In this document: positions 49,741 to 59,051 of the stretch, in pieces
Position numbering within the stretch: the stretch's first letter is position 1
Layout of the letters: each line of letters opens with the position of its first letter
Origin: Sphingobacteriales bacterium
Lineage (GTDB): Bacteria > Bacteroidota > Bacteroidia > Chitinophagales > Chitinophagaceae
Length of the DNA: 64,000 nt
Assembly: GCA_016219985.1 (NCBI GenBank)
Contig: JACRJO010000010.1
Span: 62,001 to 126,000 of the forward strand
Direction of reading: 5' to 3'
Notes under the pieces: model-generated
Databases searched by the model: none
What the model saw: the letters and a program-made list of their open reading frames with translations, nothing else
Told to the model about the DNA's origin: nothing
Position numbers and translations under genes: made by a program

Positions 49741-50619
49741 TCAGGCTTTTGCCAGTTCTCTTTCCGCATTAGCAAACACCCTTTTTTCTTTTCTCTCATA
49801 CCACCATTTCGGCGCTGTCTTTTTCATCAGCGTATCAATATTGCGCATACCAAAGATATTCCAGGCGCCTTTTAATTTTCCCCCGATACCGGGCTGCAGG
49901 GCCCGGAGGCTCATGGCAAAGCCGCTGTCAAGGTATTCCATATGGTGCCAGTACCCTGCGGGCATAAAGAGGGTATCGCCGGGTTCGAGGATAAAATCCA
50001 GTCCTTCGGCCTGTTTCAGCGCCGGGAATTTTTCATAATCAATTTTCCCTTCCATATAATAATTGGAGAAATCAGCCAGGCTCAGCACTTCCCAGGGTTT
50101 GCGGTACAGTTTGTATTGCTCTTTGAAGGGAAACATCAATACCCGCTTGCGCCCGGCAAACTGGGTATGCAGGATATGCGACATATCAATATCGAAGTGC
50201 ATGTGGGTGATGCTGCCGGCGCCTCCGGTGAAAAGCATCGGGTATTTTTTCACAAAGCCCTTCATCAGGTGTTCCGGCCAGGTAAAATCCCGGATTAACT
50301 GCGGGGCATGATCGAAAATGTTGAAGAGGAAGATCCGCCATGCAGCGGGTCCGTTCCGGATCATGTCTGTATATTCAGCAAAGGTCTTGTAATCATCAGC
50401 CGTATTGATGGGGGTATAAGCATCGCTTTTTACATTGTTATAGAGCGGCACTTTTTGATCACCCACCAGTTGCCTGAAATAATCCCAGTTCCATTTGGTA
50501 TATGCCGGCCACTCCCTGGCAAGGTTCCTGATCACCAGCGGGATGCCCGGTTCATAAAACCCCTGTTTGAAATGCCCCGGATCGATTGTGTCAACCAGCG
50601 TTACCGGTTTTAATTGCAT
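49741..50619 (-). CDS. Cupin-like (JmjC-type) domain protein
   Basis: A 292-residue cytoplasmic protein of the Cupin_8/JmjC family, probable Fe(II)/2-oxoglutarate oxygenases. Start 50619 (MQLKPVTLVDTIDP) is preferred; further upstream residues look unrelated. Conserved: IPLVIRNLAREWPAYTKWNW (domain entry), the iron ligands in THMHFDIDM (HxD), and the distal His in PAGYWHHMEYL. GDTLFMPAG is the cupin strand. The substrate (protein residue or RNA) is unknown. It is convergent with the frameshifted gene (end to end) and divergent from the threonylcarbamoyl-AMP synthase gene. Confidence 0.88.
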   Translation of the reverse strand: MQLKPVTLVDTIDPGHFKQGFYEPGIPLVIRNLAREWPAYTKWNWDYFRQLVGDQKVPLYNNVKSDAYTPINTADDYKTFAEYTDMIRNGPAAWRIFLFNIFDHAPQLIRDFTWPEHLMKGFVKKYPMLFTGGAGSITHMHFDIDMSHILHTQFAGRKRVLMFPFKEQYKLYRKPWEVLSLADFSNYYMEGKIDYEKFPALKQAEGLDFILEPGDTLFMPAGYWHHMEYLDSGFAMSLRALQPGIGGKLKGAWNIFGMRNIDTLMKKTAPKWWYERKEKRVFANAERELAKA

Positions 50620-50758
50620 AATCAGTCGCTTTACAGGCCGCCAAATTACAAATTGTGATGCAAATAGCAACTGCTGCCCCGTAAGGATCCAGGTCATTGA
50701 CGGACTGCTGCAAAACTTATATCTTGAACCCGCGAATACCCGCTAGGAACGATTGTAT

Positions 50759-51367
50759 ATGTTGTTACACATCCATCCGAAAGATCCCCAGCCGCGCCTG
50801 ATCAGACAGGTGGTGGAAAGCCTGCAAAAAGGCGGGATCATTATTTATCCCACCGATACGGTGTACGGGCTGGGTTGTGATATCCTGCAGCAGAAAGCGG
50901 TGGAGCGGATCTGCCGCATCAAAAAAATGGAACCCCGCAAGGCCCGCCTGTCTTTTGTGTGCAGCGACCTTTCGCACCTGAGTGAATATGCCAAACCATT
51001 GTCCAACCCCGTTTACCGTTTATTAAAAGAACACCTGCCCGGGCCCTACACTTTTATCCTGCCCGCCAGCAAAATGGTGCCCAAAGTATTGCAGAGCAAA
51101 AAAGATACGATCGGGTTAAGGATCCCCGGCAATACAATTGCGCAGGCCATCATCCGGGAGCTGGGACGACCCGTACTCAGCGCTTCCTTACCCGGCGATA
51201 TGGTGGAGGATTATACCGACCCGGAAATGATGTACGAGAATTTCCGCAACGATGTGGACTTTGTAGTGGACGGGGGTATCGGGGGAATGATCCCTTCCAC
51301 GATCATTGACTGTACCGGACCCGAACCGGAAGTAATACGCCAGGGATTGGGAGAATGGGCGGAATAA
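50759..51367 (+). CDS. L-threonylcarbamoyladenylate synthase (Sua5/YrdC family)
   Basis: A 202-residue enzyme that makes threonylcarbamoyl-AMP for the t6A modification of ANN-decoding tRNAs. Start at ATG 50759, two codons after a TTG. Conserved: GGIIIYPTDTVYGLGCDI, IKKMEPRKARLSFVC, LPGPYTFILPASKMVPK, TIGLRIPGN and the end STIIDCTGPEPEVIRQG. It is the short, YrdC-like form without the Sua5 C-terminal domain. A palindromic hairpin with a T-run just after the stop (51379-51429) likely terminates the transcript. Confidence 0.93.
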   Translation: MLLHIHPKDPQPRLIRQVVESLQKGGIIIYPTDTVYGLGCDILQQKAVERICRIKKMEPRKARLSFVCSDLSHLSEYAKPLSNPVYRLLKEHLPGPYTFILPASKMVPKVLQSKKDTIGLRIPGNTIAQAIIRELGRPVLSASLPGDMVEDYTDPEMMYENFRNDVDFVVDGGIGGMIPSTIIDCTGPEPEVIRQGLGEWAE

Positions 51368-51378
51368 TGCTTCTTCAC

Positions 51379-51429
51379 CATGCTTCCTCCTTCGCTGCGC
51401 TACGGCGGACAGGCAGCATGATAGTTTTT
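51379..51429 (+). terminator. Palindromic repeat acting as terminator
   Basis: Arms CATGCT (51379-51384) and AGCATG (51415-51420) enclose a GC-rich core (CTTCGCTGCGCTACGGCGGA), followed by ATAGTTTTT. The core word GGACAGGCAG is shared with the repeat at 1377-1422, so this may be a related mobile palindrome doing terminator duty. Confidence 0.55.
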
Positions 51430-51479
51430 CCCTTCACTTCGCCCTGATAATAAGCAGCATTCCGAATGGGTTCAGTTAT

Positions 51480-52076
51480 TCAAAACAATTCCTTTTGCGA
51501 AGGCAGGAGTCGGAAACTTTTGCGGTGGTATTTGCAAAGCCCGAATGTTTCGATGGCTTCCCGGTGTACCGCAGTGCCATAGCCTTTGTTTTTATCCCAG
51601 CCGTAATGAGGGAATTCCCGGTGCAACTGCTGCATATATTCATCCCGGCCTGTTTTGGCAAGGATGCTGGCGGCGGCAATGGAGGCAAAGCGGCCATCCC
51701 CTTTTACGAAACACTGGTGCGGGATTTTTTTATAGGGGATAAAGCGGTTGCCGTCGATTAAAAGAAGCTGTGGTTTTTTCTTCAGTTGCTCCAGGGCCCG
51801 GTGCATGGCTTTGAAGGAGGCTTTCAGGATATTGATGGCATCGATCTCCTCATTGCTTACCGAGGCGACGGCATACGCAATCGCTTCTTTCTCGATGACA
51901 GGCCGAAGCAGGTCCCGCTGTTTTTCGGACAATTGCTTTGAGTCATTCAGCAGGGGATGATGAAAATCGCGGGGCAGGATCACAGCTGCCGCGAATACCG
52001 GCCCGGCATAGCAACCCCTGCCGGCCTCATCGCAACCGGCTTCTGTTAATTTTTCCTGGTAGAAGGGGAGGAGCAT
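51480..52076 (-). CDS. rnhB: Ribonuclease HII
   Basis: A 198-residue endonuclease that cleaves RNA in RNA-DNA hybrids and removes single misincorporated ribonucleotides. Catalytic acidic residues: Asp16 and Glu17 in [13 protein letters not shown], with later acidic sites in LLLIDGNRF and [22 protein letters not shown] is the family's second motif. Normal length. It is a single gene on the minus strand with a repeat-rich gap upstream (52077-52268). Confidence 0.96.
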   Translation of the reverse strand: MLLPFYQEKLTEAGCDEAGRGCYAGPVFAAAVILPRDFHHPLLNDSKQLSEKQRDLLRPVIEKEAIAYAVASVSNEEIDAINILKASFKAMHRALEQLKKKPQLLLIDGNRFIPYKKIPHQCFVKGDGRFASIAAASILAKTGRDEYMQQLHREFPHYGWDKNKGYGTAVHREAIETFGLCKYHRKSFRLLPSQKELF

Positions 52077-52109
52077 GGCGCAATTTAACGAATTCCTGAC
52101 TGGTTGATT

Positions 52110-52204
52110 GGTTGAGAGGTTGACAAGTTAATAAGGGGGGAGATTTCGTTGGAGCAGAGAAATCTTCTAAGAAGGTTCCTTGTCAACTTACCAACCTTTC
52201 AACC
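52110..52204. repeat. Long imperfect inverted repeat
   Basis: Arms 52110-52135 and 52179-52204 (26 nt each, about 21 of 26 complementary, words GGTTGAGAGGTTG and CAACCTTTCAACC) separated by 43 nt. It lies between the divergent RNase HII and heme A synthase genes. No transposase-like ORF is present. Confidence 0.55.
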
Positions 52205-52268
52205 TGTAAACCAAACAAAACTTTTATGTTAATCGCAGTGTCCCCATTTCTAATAACTTTGTGCCCCA

Positions 52269-53351
52269 ATGACCAATGACCTAAATCCCCGTTCCTCCCG
52301 TCCCGTTGCCACCTGGTTGCTGATAGGGGTGGGGATGATCATTATCCAGGTTTTACTGGGTGGCATTACCCGTCTTACCGGCTCGGGATTGTCCATTACC
52401 GAATGGAATGTGGTAACCGGGACCCTCCCGCCCATGAACGAACAGCAATGGCTGGCTGCATTCGGGAAATACAAGGCAACGCCGCAGTTCCAGTTACTCA
52501 ATACCGATTTTGGCCTGTCGGATTTCAAGTTTATTTTCTTCTGGGAATGGTTTCACCGGCTCTGGGCCCGTCTTATAGGGGTGGTCTTTGCTGTACCCTT
52601 TATTACTTTCTTACTACAAAGGCGGTTTAAGCCGGCGATGGTAAAACCGCTGCTTATCCTGTTTTTGCTCGGGGCCCTGCAGGGAGCCATCGGCTGGATC
52701 ATGGTGGCCAGCGGGCTTACGGGGGATGCGATCTATGTAAAACCTGCCAAACTGGCCCTGCATTTTGTATTGGCGCTCGGGTTACTGGGCTATGCCTACT
52801 GGTTTGCACTTGAGCTTTTAATTCCAAAAGATCAGGTAACTGTCAACCGTAAAATCAACAGGATTACCATTCTGACAATTGGCTTGCTGGTAATTCAGCT
52901 GGTATATGGCGCATTTATGGCCGGTCATAAAGCGGCCACCGCGGCGCCCACCTGGCCGGATATCAACGGGAGCATTATTCCCGCGAATATGTTTGGAAGG
53001 GAGGGCGGCCTGGCGGACCTGATCGATAACCGGATCACGATTCACTTTATCCATCGCGGGCTGGCTTACCTGCTGTTCTTCCTGGTTCTGTGGCTTTCTG
53101 TTCATTTGTATAAAACCACCGGTTCCGCTGCCATCCGCAAAGCCCGTCTCTGGCCACTGGGATTGATCCTTGTGCAGTTGCTCCTGGGTATTTTCTCTGT
53201 GCTGAGCAGCCCGGGGATCGTGCCCAACCGCTGGGGCCTGTTTGAATGGCTGGCAGAGTCGCATCAGCTGATCGCCATGTTCTTCTTACTGTCACTGATC
53301 CGGGTTTATTACCTGGTCCGTGGGCGGACTGTAATACCGACGAGACATTAA
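52269..53351 (+). CDS. ctaA: Heme A synthase (COX15/CtaA family)
   Basis: A 360-residue inner-membrane enzyme that converts heme O to heme A for cytochrome c oxidase. Eight membrane helices in two four-helix halves. Conserved: GGITRLTGSGLSITEWNVVT, the heme-binding histidines in EWFHRLWAR, LHFVLALGLLGY, IHFIHRGLAYLL and AESHQLIAMFFL, and GSGLSITEW/QGAIGWIMVASGL of each half. It is separated by 46 kb from the oxidase operon and heme O synthase at 1-4344, so the maturation genes are split between loci. Followed by a 160-bp gap. Confidence 0.95.
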   Translation: MTNDLNPRSSRPVATWLLIGVGMIIIQVLLGGITRLTGSGLSITEWNVVTGTLPPMNEQQWLAAFGKYKATPQFQLLNTDFGLSDFKFIFFWEWFHRLWARLIGVVFAVPFITFLLQRRFKPAMVKPLLILFLLGALQGAIGWIMVASGLTGDAIYVKPAKLALHFVLALGLLGYAYWFALELLIPKDQVTVNRKINRITILTIGLLVIQLVYGAFMAGHKAATAAPTWPDINGSIIPANMFGREGGLADLIDNRITIHFIHRGLAYLLFFLVLWLSVHLYKTTGSAAIRKARLWPLGLILVQLLLGIFSVLSSPGIVPNRWGLFEWLAESHQLIAMFFLLSLIRVYYLVRGRTVIPTRH

Positions 53352-53511
53352 AATTACTTTTTTTAGCAGGCGCCAATGTCTGTCGGTATTATACCGGAAG
53401 TAATCACTGTAAAACTAATGTTTAAAAGGTATAAATTAACAGTTCCTGTCCCTGCTTATTTGCCTTCCCCGCCAATAATCGCTATTTTTAGCGTGAACTA
53501 TTAACCATCTC

Positions 53512-55755
53512 ATGAAAGCCTGGCTCAAAGGGTTCTATCATTCTTTCCCGGTACAGCTATTATTTCTTCATTTCAGGAAATACCAGGTATTGTTATTATT
53601 CTGGTTTATTCTTTTCAGTACGGTGAACGGGACCTTTATGAAACCCTTTGGCGCGGATTCCCTTTACCTGGCGCCGGAGTACCTCGGTAATGTGAACTCG
53701 GTCAGTTATGCGATCGTGGGGGCCTCCATCGGCATGTTCATCATGAGCTGGAACATTACGTCCTTTATCCTGTTCAGCCGGCATTTCCGCTTCCTGGCGG
53801 CGGCCACCAATCCCTTCCTGAAATTCTGTATCAATAATTCCATCCTGCCCCTGCTGTTCCTGGTCTTTTATTTTTTTAAAGCCTGGCATTTCCTGCAGGT
53901 AAAGGAACTGGTGAACAATACCGAAGTGCTTTTCTTTTTCGGCGGCTTTACCGGCGGTTTTGTTTTTATCCTCGCCGCCTCCCTGATCTATTTTTTCCAG
54001 GCCGACCGCAGCATCCTGCAACGGATGATGCCGGTGATCGCGGAGCCGAAAAATTATATCACCCACCTGGGGCAGGTGAAAGAAGTGTACCATGATAAGC
54101 CGTTGATCAAGGTAAATTCCTACCTGGAGACTTTCTACCGCCTGCGACCGGCCCGGGATGTATCCCACTATACGGAGGAATATGTCGAGTCGATATTCAG
54201 GGGACACCATATCGCGGCGATCCTCTCGGTTTTCGCGGCCTTCCTCTTCCTGATCCTGATCGGTTTTTTCCTGGACAATGCTTTTTTCCAGTTACCCGCG
54301 GCCGGCAGTATTACGATTTTCTTTTCCATCCTGATCGGGGTGGCGGGGGCGGTTACTTATTTCCTGCAGAGCTGGAGCATCCCTTACCTGATCGGGCTGA
54401 TGCTCCTGCTGAATGTATTTTATAAGCTTGACTGGATTGATCCCCGTAACAAAGCCTATGGGCTGGATTACTGGAATAAATCGGAAAGACCGCAGTACAG
54501 CAAAGAATACCTGGCCGCCCTCTGCAGCAAGGAAAATGTGGAGGCGGACAAACAGCAGATGATCACCGTGCTGAATGCCTGGAAGAAAAAACAGGCGGAG
54601 GGCAAACCCTTGCTGGTGCTGATCAATACCAGCGGCGGCGGTCACCGGAGCGCCACGTTTACGATGGGCGTATTGCAACAGTTAGACAGCATTACAAAAG
54701 GAGCGATCATGAACCGCACTTTCCTGATCAACGGGGCCTCGGGCGGTATGATCGGCGCAGCTTATTTCCGGGAGCTGTACCTGCGCAAACTGAATGGGCA
54801 GCCGGTGCACCTGCAGGACAAAGCCTATATCAATGATATTGCCGGCGATCTCCTGAACCCGCTGTTTACCTCTTTCTTTGCGAGAGACCTGATCGCCCCT
54901 GCACAAAAATTTTCCGTGGGTCCCTACCAGTACGTAAAAGACAGGGGCTATTCCTTTGAACAAAAACTGAACGATAATACAAGGGGCTTTCTTGATAAGC
55001 AGTTAAGGGACTATGTGGAGGATGAGAAAAAGGCCCGGATCCCGCTGATGTTCTTCAATTCCGTTATTACAAGAGACAGCCGGAAGATGATCATCTCGAC
55101 GCAGCCGGCGCGGTTTATGATGCAGGGCGTGACGGATTCCAGCCGCATTCCCGTTGCGGAGCCGGATGCGGTGGATTTTGTTTCCTTCTTTAAAAAACAG
55201 GATCCCTATAATATCCGTATGCTGTCTGCCCTTCGGATGAATGCCACTTTCCCGATCGTACTGCCCAATGTATGGCTCCCCTCCGACCCCGTTATTGATG
55301 TAATGGATGCCGGTTTGCGGGATAATTTCGGGCAGGAAACTACGTTGCGGTTCTTATCTTCCTTTGAGGACTGGATCAAGGAAAATACCAGCGGGGTACT
55401 GCTGATCCAGATCCGCGACCGGCAGGCGGGTGGCTGGGAAACACCCTACCTCTCGGATGATATTTCGGATCATGCCACCAAACCTTTTTTACTGTTGCAG
55501 CACAACTGGTTTAAAATGATGGAGTATTTCCAGAATGATATGCTGGATTATTACACGACCAGCAGCGGGGTACCGGTTTATAAAGTGGCTTTCCAGTATG
55601 CATCCGGTAACCAGGAAAATAAGGCGGCCCTTAATTTTCATCTTACCCGGCGGGAGGAAAAAGATATCATGGAATCGATCGGGTCCGGGAACAACCAGCG
55701 TAACTTCAGTAAAGTACTTCAGTATTTTTCTTCGGCGCCTGCTAAGGCTGAATAA
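53512..55755 (+). CDS. Patatin-like phospholipase with N-terminal membrane domain
   Basis: A 747-residue protein. Residues 1-310 carry about eight membrane helices without a recognised family. From about 360 a patatin domain starts: LVLINTSGGGHRSATFTMGV (oxyanion hole), the nucleophile Ser410 in NGASGGMIGAAYF (GxSxG), and the catalytic Asp599 in MDAGLRDNFG. This is a Ser-Asp dyad lipase typically acting on phospholipids. The fused membrane domain would place it at the inner membrane. The last 14 bp overlap the convergent diacylglycerol kinase-like gene. Confidence 0.88.
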   Translation: MKAWLKGFYHSFPVQLLFLHFRKYQVLLLFWFILFSTVNGTFMKPFGADSLYLAPEYLGNVNSVSYAIVGASIGMFIMSWNITSFILFSRHFRFLAAATNPFLKFCINNSILPLLFLVFYFFKAWHFLQVKELVNNTEVLFFFGGFTGGFVFILAASLIYFFQADRSILQRMMPVIAEPKNYITHLGQVKEVYHDKPLIKVNSYLETFYRLRPARDVSHYTEEYVESIFRGHHIAAILSVFAAFLFLILIGFFLDNAFFQLPAAGSITIFFSILIGVAGAVTYFLQSWSIPYLIGLMLLLNVFYKLDWIDPRNKAYGLDYWNKSERPQYSKEYLAALCSKENVEADKQQMITVLNAWKKKQAEGKPLLVLINTSGGGHRSATFTMGVLQQLDSITKGAIMNRTFLINGASGGMIGAAYFRELYLRKLNGQPVHLQDKAYINDIAGDLLNPLFTSFFARDLIAPAQKFSVGPYQYVKDRGYSFEQKLNDNTRGFLDKQLRDYVEDEKKARIPLMFFNSVITRDSRKMIISTQPARFMMQGVTDSSRIPVAEPDAVDFVSFFKKQDPYNIRMLSALRMNATFPIVLPNVWLPSDPVIDVMDAGLRDNFGQETTLRFLSSFEDWIKENTSGVLLIQIRDRQAGGWETPYLSDDISDHATKPFLLLQHNWFKMMEYFQNDMLDYYTTSSGVPVYKVAFQYASGNQENKAALNFHLTRREEKDIMESIGSGNNQRNFSKVLQYFSSAPAKAE

Positions 55756-56635
55756 GCCGGAAACAGTTTTTCAGGATCTGAACCCGGATCTCTTCCGCGC
55801 TCTCCACCGGGTCGCCATCAATATGCATCGGGGCGCCGGCGCTGTTTTTTATTTTGATCTTTTCCGTCTGAAAGTAAATGACCGGGTGTTTCAGGGAGCT
55901 TTCCATTTTATCCAGTTTTCCGGCCAGGATTTGTTTGATAAGGCTGAAGAGCAGCACCGGTTTACTGGATTTTTTGGCGATGACAATATCGAGGAATCCA
56001 TCGGCCAGGAGCGCTTTGGGCGCAATGGTAACATGATTGCCGAATTGGTTGCTGTTGGCAATGCTGACAAAGAAGGCCTCGGTTGAAAAACTCAGCCCGT
56101 TACTTTCAATAATAAAGGGATAGGGGGCCGCGTTGAAAAAATTCTTGCTGACCAGGCTGGCATATTTCTTCAGCCCCCTTTCTTTTTGCCGGGCAAATTC
56201 ATGGGCCACTTTGGCGTCAAAACCGATACCGGCGAGCATACAGGCAAACTGGCCGTTAACGGTAAATCCGTCAATGGTGGAGGCCTTTCCATTCAGCACC
56301 AGGTCCACGGCTTTTTCCGGTTGCCCCGGGATACCGGCCGTGAAGGCCAGCCCGTTTCCGGAGCCACAGGGGATGATGCCGAAATCCACCGGGGCCTGCA
56401 TCAGGCTGCTGACTACCTGGCTGATCGTGCCGTCGCCGCCGGCTACCACCACATCCGTTATTCCGAATTCTTTAATGATGGGTACAAGAAAGGAGTAATC
56501 GCCGCCCGCCACGGAGGGGACTACCCGGAACGGGATACCGGCTTCCCTTGTTTTTTTTTCAATAAGCTGCTGCAGGCCTTTTTTGGTTCTTGTACCGGCA
56601 ATCGGGTTGATGATATAAAGGATATGTCGGGACAT
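55742..56635 (-). CDS. Diacylglycerol/sphingosine kinase-like lipid kinase (DagK/YegS family)
   Basis: A 297-residue cytosolic lipid kinase-like protein. ATP-binding: YIINPIAGTRTKKGL and the glycine-rich DVVVAGGDGTISQVV (GGDGT). Catalytic-domain motifs: FGIIPCGSGNGLA and GFTVNGQFACMLAGIGFDAK. The C-terminal beta-sandwich (about 200-297) closes the fold. It probably phosphorylates diacylglycerol or a related lipid. It overlaps the patatin phospholipase gene tail-to-tail by 14 bp; both act on lipids, so a link is plausible, though the genes are convergent. Confidence 0.9.
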   Translation of the reverse strand: MSRHILYIINPIAGTRTKKGLQQLIEKKTREAGIPFRVVPSVAGGDYSFLVPIIKEFGITDVVVAGGDGTISQVVSSLMQAPVDFGIIPCGSGNGLAFTAGIPGQPEKAVDLVLNGKASTIDGFTVNGQFACMLAGIGFDAKVAHEFARQKERGLKKYASLVSKNFFNAAPYPFIIESNGLSFSTEAFFVSIANSNQFGNHVTIAPKALLADGFLDIVIAKKSSKPVLLFSLIKQILAGKLDKMESSLKHPVIYFQTEKIKIKNSAGAPMHIDGDPVESAEEIRVQILKNCFRLIQP

Positions 56636-56685
56636 CCGGGCAAAAGTAGCAAACCGGGAGTTAATGCAGGCAGGGCGGGGACAGG

Positions 56686-57105
56686 CTATTTCAATATAAG
56701 GGTGCAGATATGAATAGGGCGCATCCGCACTACGGCCGCTTTCGACGGGTCTTTGGGGATCTCGGTGAAGTAGAGCAGGAGTTTATGCTGCCCGTTGAAG
56801 AGTTTTTTCAGGTCCGCATTTTTTATAGAGATAGTTTTCTTTACATTTTCCCAGCTCTTCAGTCCCACGCGGCTGCTGTCATCCGCCATCAGGGTGCGGT
56901 TGACGGTTCCGTCATTAATTTTAAAACTAATGGTCAGGCAGCCGGGAAGGGAGAGGGCGGCTTTTTTGACTTGAATAATATTTTTTTTCTCATCCTCCCC
57001 CACATTTTTCAGGATGGTTTTTTTCTGATGCGATACCGTCCAGCGTTGCTGCCCGAAAAGAGCGGCGGAGCAACAAAGGATACTGAGGAGGACGATTATT
57101 TTTTT
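56686..57105 (-). CDS. Uncharacterised exported protein
   Basis: A 139-residue protein with signal peptide (1-18, ending AALFG); start 57105 (MKKIIVLLSILCCS) is preferred over one nine codons upstream. The mature part is beta-rich (ILKNVGEDEKKNIIQVKKAA, TISFKINDGTVNRTLMADD) with paired KK dipeptides. No family is recognised. It sits between fabH and the lipid kinase on the minus strand. Confidence 0.7.
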   Translation of the reverse strand, partial: KKIIVLLSILCCSAALFGQQRWTVSHQKKTILKNVGEDEKKNIIQVKKAALSLPGCLTISFKINDGTVNRTLMADDSSRVGLKSWENVKKTISIKNADLKKLFNGQHKLLLYFTEIPKDPSKAAVVRMRPIHICTLILK

Positions 57106-57163
57106 CATATCAAAACTATAAAAGCAAGACAAGTAAAAAGGACCGGAAGTTGCAGGTGGTATG

Positions 57164-58213
57164 CTACCATTTCAATAAAGCGCTGGCCCAGGTAAAGCCG
57201 CTGCCAAAGGCGGCCAGGCAAACCAGGTCGCCCTCCTTTATTTTCCCTTTTTCCCAGGCTTCGCAGAGGGCGATGGGTATGGAAGCGGCCGTGGTATTGC
57301 CGTAATGCTGGATATTATTATATACCTGGTCATCCCGCAGTTGCAGTTTCTTTTGTACAAACTGGCTGATCCGCAGGTTGGCCTGGTGGGGGATCAGGAG
57401 CTTGAGGTCGGTGGTTGTTAAGTGGTTTGTTTCGAGGGCCTCCCGGATCACGGCCGGGAATTTCTCCACGGCAACTTTGAATACGGCCGGTCCGTCCATA
57501 TTCGGGAATACCTGGGCCTTGTCGATCATGGCATGACTGAAGAACATTTCCCCCATTTCCGCTTCGTCAAAATCGGCCAGTTTTTGTTCGGTCCAGTGAT
57601 TGGCATGGGTACCGGGATTGTACATCGCCAGGATCTCCGCGCTGGCCCCGTCGCTGTGCAGGTGGGTGGAGAGGATGCCCTGGTTTTCATTCGTGGCCGC
57701 TTGCAGCACCACGGCGCCCGCGCCATCGCCAAAGATCACGGATACATTCCGGCCCCGGGTGCTGAAGTCGAGTCCGAAGGAATGTTTTTCCGCGCCCACC
57801 ACGAGAATATTTTTATACATACCGGTTTTGATAAACTGGTCGGCCACGCTGAGGGCGTATACAAAGCCGCTGCACTGGTTGCGGACATCGAGGGCGCCGA
57901 TCTCTTTCATCTTCATAGCCCGTTGCAGGAGCACGCCGCAGCCGGGAAAATAATAATCGGGGCTGAGGGTGGCGAAGACGATGAAGTCGATATCCGGCGG
58001 GGTCAGGCCGGCCCTTTCGATGGCGATCCGGGCCGCTTCCACGCCCATGGTAGTGGTGGTTTCATTGGTCCGGTGGGCATAATGCCGTTCCTGGATCCCG
58101 GTCCGCTCCTGGATCCATTCATCGCTGGTATCCATATATTTCAGGAGATCGTTATTCGTAACAATATTCGCGGGTACGTATTTGCCGATGCCGGCAATTT
58201 TGCTTCTGACCAT
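57164..58213 (-). CDS. fabH: 3-oxoacyl-ACP synthase III (FabH-like)
   Basis: A 349-residue thiolase-fold condensing enzyme that starts fatty-acid synthesis by joining an acyl-CoA with malonyl-ACP. Catalytic triad: Cys114 in RNQCSGFVYAL, His276 in LLIPHQANLRI, Asn306 in HYGNTTAASIP. The N-terminal GIGKYVPANIVTNNDLLK and the C-terminal GDLVCLAAFGSGFTW are typical. Length is slightly above the E. coli enzyme. As Bacteroidota often carry several FabH-like enzymes, this one could also be a specialised paralogue. Confidence 0.92.
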   Translation of the reverse strand: MVRSKIAGIGKYVPANIVTNNDLLKYMDTSDEWIQERTGIQERHYAHRTNETTTTMGVEAARIAIERAGLTPPDIDFIVFATLSPDYYFPGCGVLLQRAMKMKEIGALDVRNQCSGFVYALSVADQFIKTGMYKNILVVGAEKHSFGLDFSTRGRNVSVIFGDGAGAVVLQAATNENQGILSTHLHSDGASAEILAMYNPGTHANHWTEQKLADFDEAEMGEMFFSHAMIDKAQVFPNMDGPAVFKVAVEKFPAVIREALETNHLTTTDLKLLIPHQANLRISQFVQKKLQLRDDQVYNNIQHYGNTTAASIPIALCEAWEKGKIKEGDLVCLAAFGSGFTWASALLKW

Positions 58214-58367
58214 GGCGGGTATTTAAGAAAGGAAGATAGTGAATGTAACGGAAATGAAACGGTTGTAACTGAAACGGTTTCAGTTGTGTTTTAGGGCCGG
58301 GTTTCAGGGTTATATTGTTTTCTTCCGGGATATCCGGTTTCTAAGAATCCTTGTCTCCTTACTATAA

Positions 58368-58410
58368 CATTCCGGCCTGGATGTCTTGATCGCATAGTTC
58401 CCGGCAATCT
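58368..58410. repeat. 43-bp direct repeat, unit a
   Basis: CATTCCGGCCTGGATGTCTT-type unit; its second copy is at 58626-58668. Spacing between copies is 258 bp. Confidence 0.6.
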
Positions 58411-58625
58411 CATACGTTAAGAGAAATAATAAGGCTAACAAAAAATATTTTTAGAACCTGTATTATTACGCCAGTTGAAATGAGGAAATGTGCAATATCC
58501 CCTGCCTGGCGGGGGAAGTGGGTCAGCCATAGTGAATCTTACAAATGGGGGTGGATATAAAAAGGTTTCCTTTTCCACACCATTTGAAAATTTTTTTAAA
58601 TAGCGCATCCGGCCCTTTACCAAAC

Positions 58626-58668
58626 CATTCCGGCCCGGATGTCTTGATCGCACAGACTCCGGTTATCT
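58626..58668. repeat. 43-bp direct repeat, unit b
   Basis: Second copy of the unit at 58368-58410, with differences concentrated in its 3' half. Confidence 0.6.
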
Positions 58669-59051
58669 AAATTTTGTTCAGACTCCGGGCCTTTCCGGAG
58701 ACGAAGTCGTATTGAACAGAACCTTTCCAGGCAGCCCCCTTCCGGCTTTCCCCAAAGGGGGAAGGGATCGTAATATCAGACATACCCGGTCGGTAATTCA
58801 TCTCAAATTCCCCGAACTGCCATGGGAAAAAAACGCCCGGAAAATGTTTTTTTCCCGCTTTCAGCCTTTTTCTTCTGCCTATTTTGCGGTCACATCGCGG
58901 CAGATAAGACTAACCGTAATGATTGAGCGGTAATGAAAAATGTTAAAAAAATATTAACACAGCCTGCTAAAAAAAGCGGTATTTTTATTCTGCCGGGAAT
59001 CATTCCTATTTGGATCCGGAAACCAAAATCATTAAACCTTAACCTACATTA

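Larger units (their letters stand above)
58214..59051. other. Non-coding gap with direct repeats and hairpins
   Basis: An 838-bp stretch without a credible gene. It holds a 43-bp direct repeat (58368-58410 and 58626-58668, about 35 of 43 identical, word GGATGTCTTGATCGCA), a 6-bp stem CTCCGG/CCGGAG at 58683-58700, and a strong hairpin CTTTCCCC-AAA-GGGGGAAG at 58746-58764. The GTTCA/TGAAC words at 58677 and 58713 flank the middle stem. Which of these, if any, serves as promoter for the 59052 gene is not clear. Confidence 0.6.

Noticed and set aside
52110..52204. Insertion sequence ends
   Set aside because: No transposase-like ORF and no target duplication seen; recorded only as an inverted repeat.
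57422..58294. 290-residue plus-strand ORF over fabH
   Set aside because: Antisense to a complete FabH with all catalytic residues; Gly/His-rich shadow.
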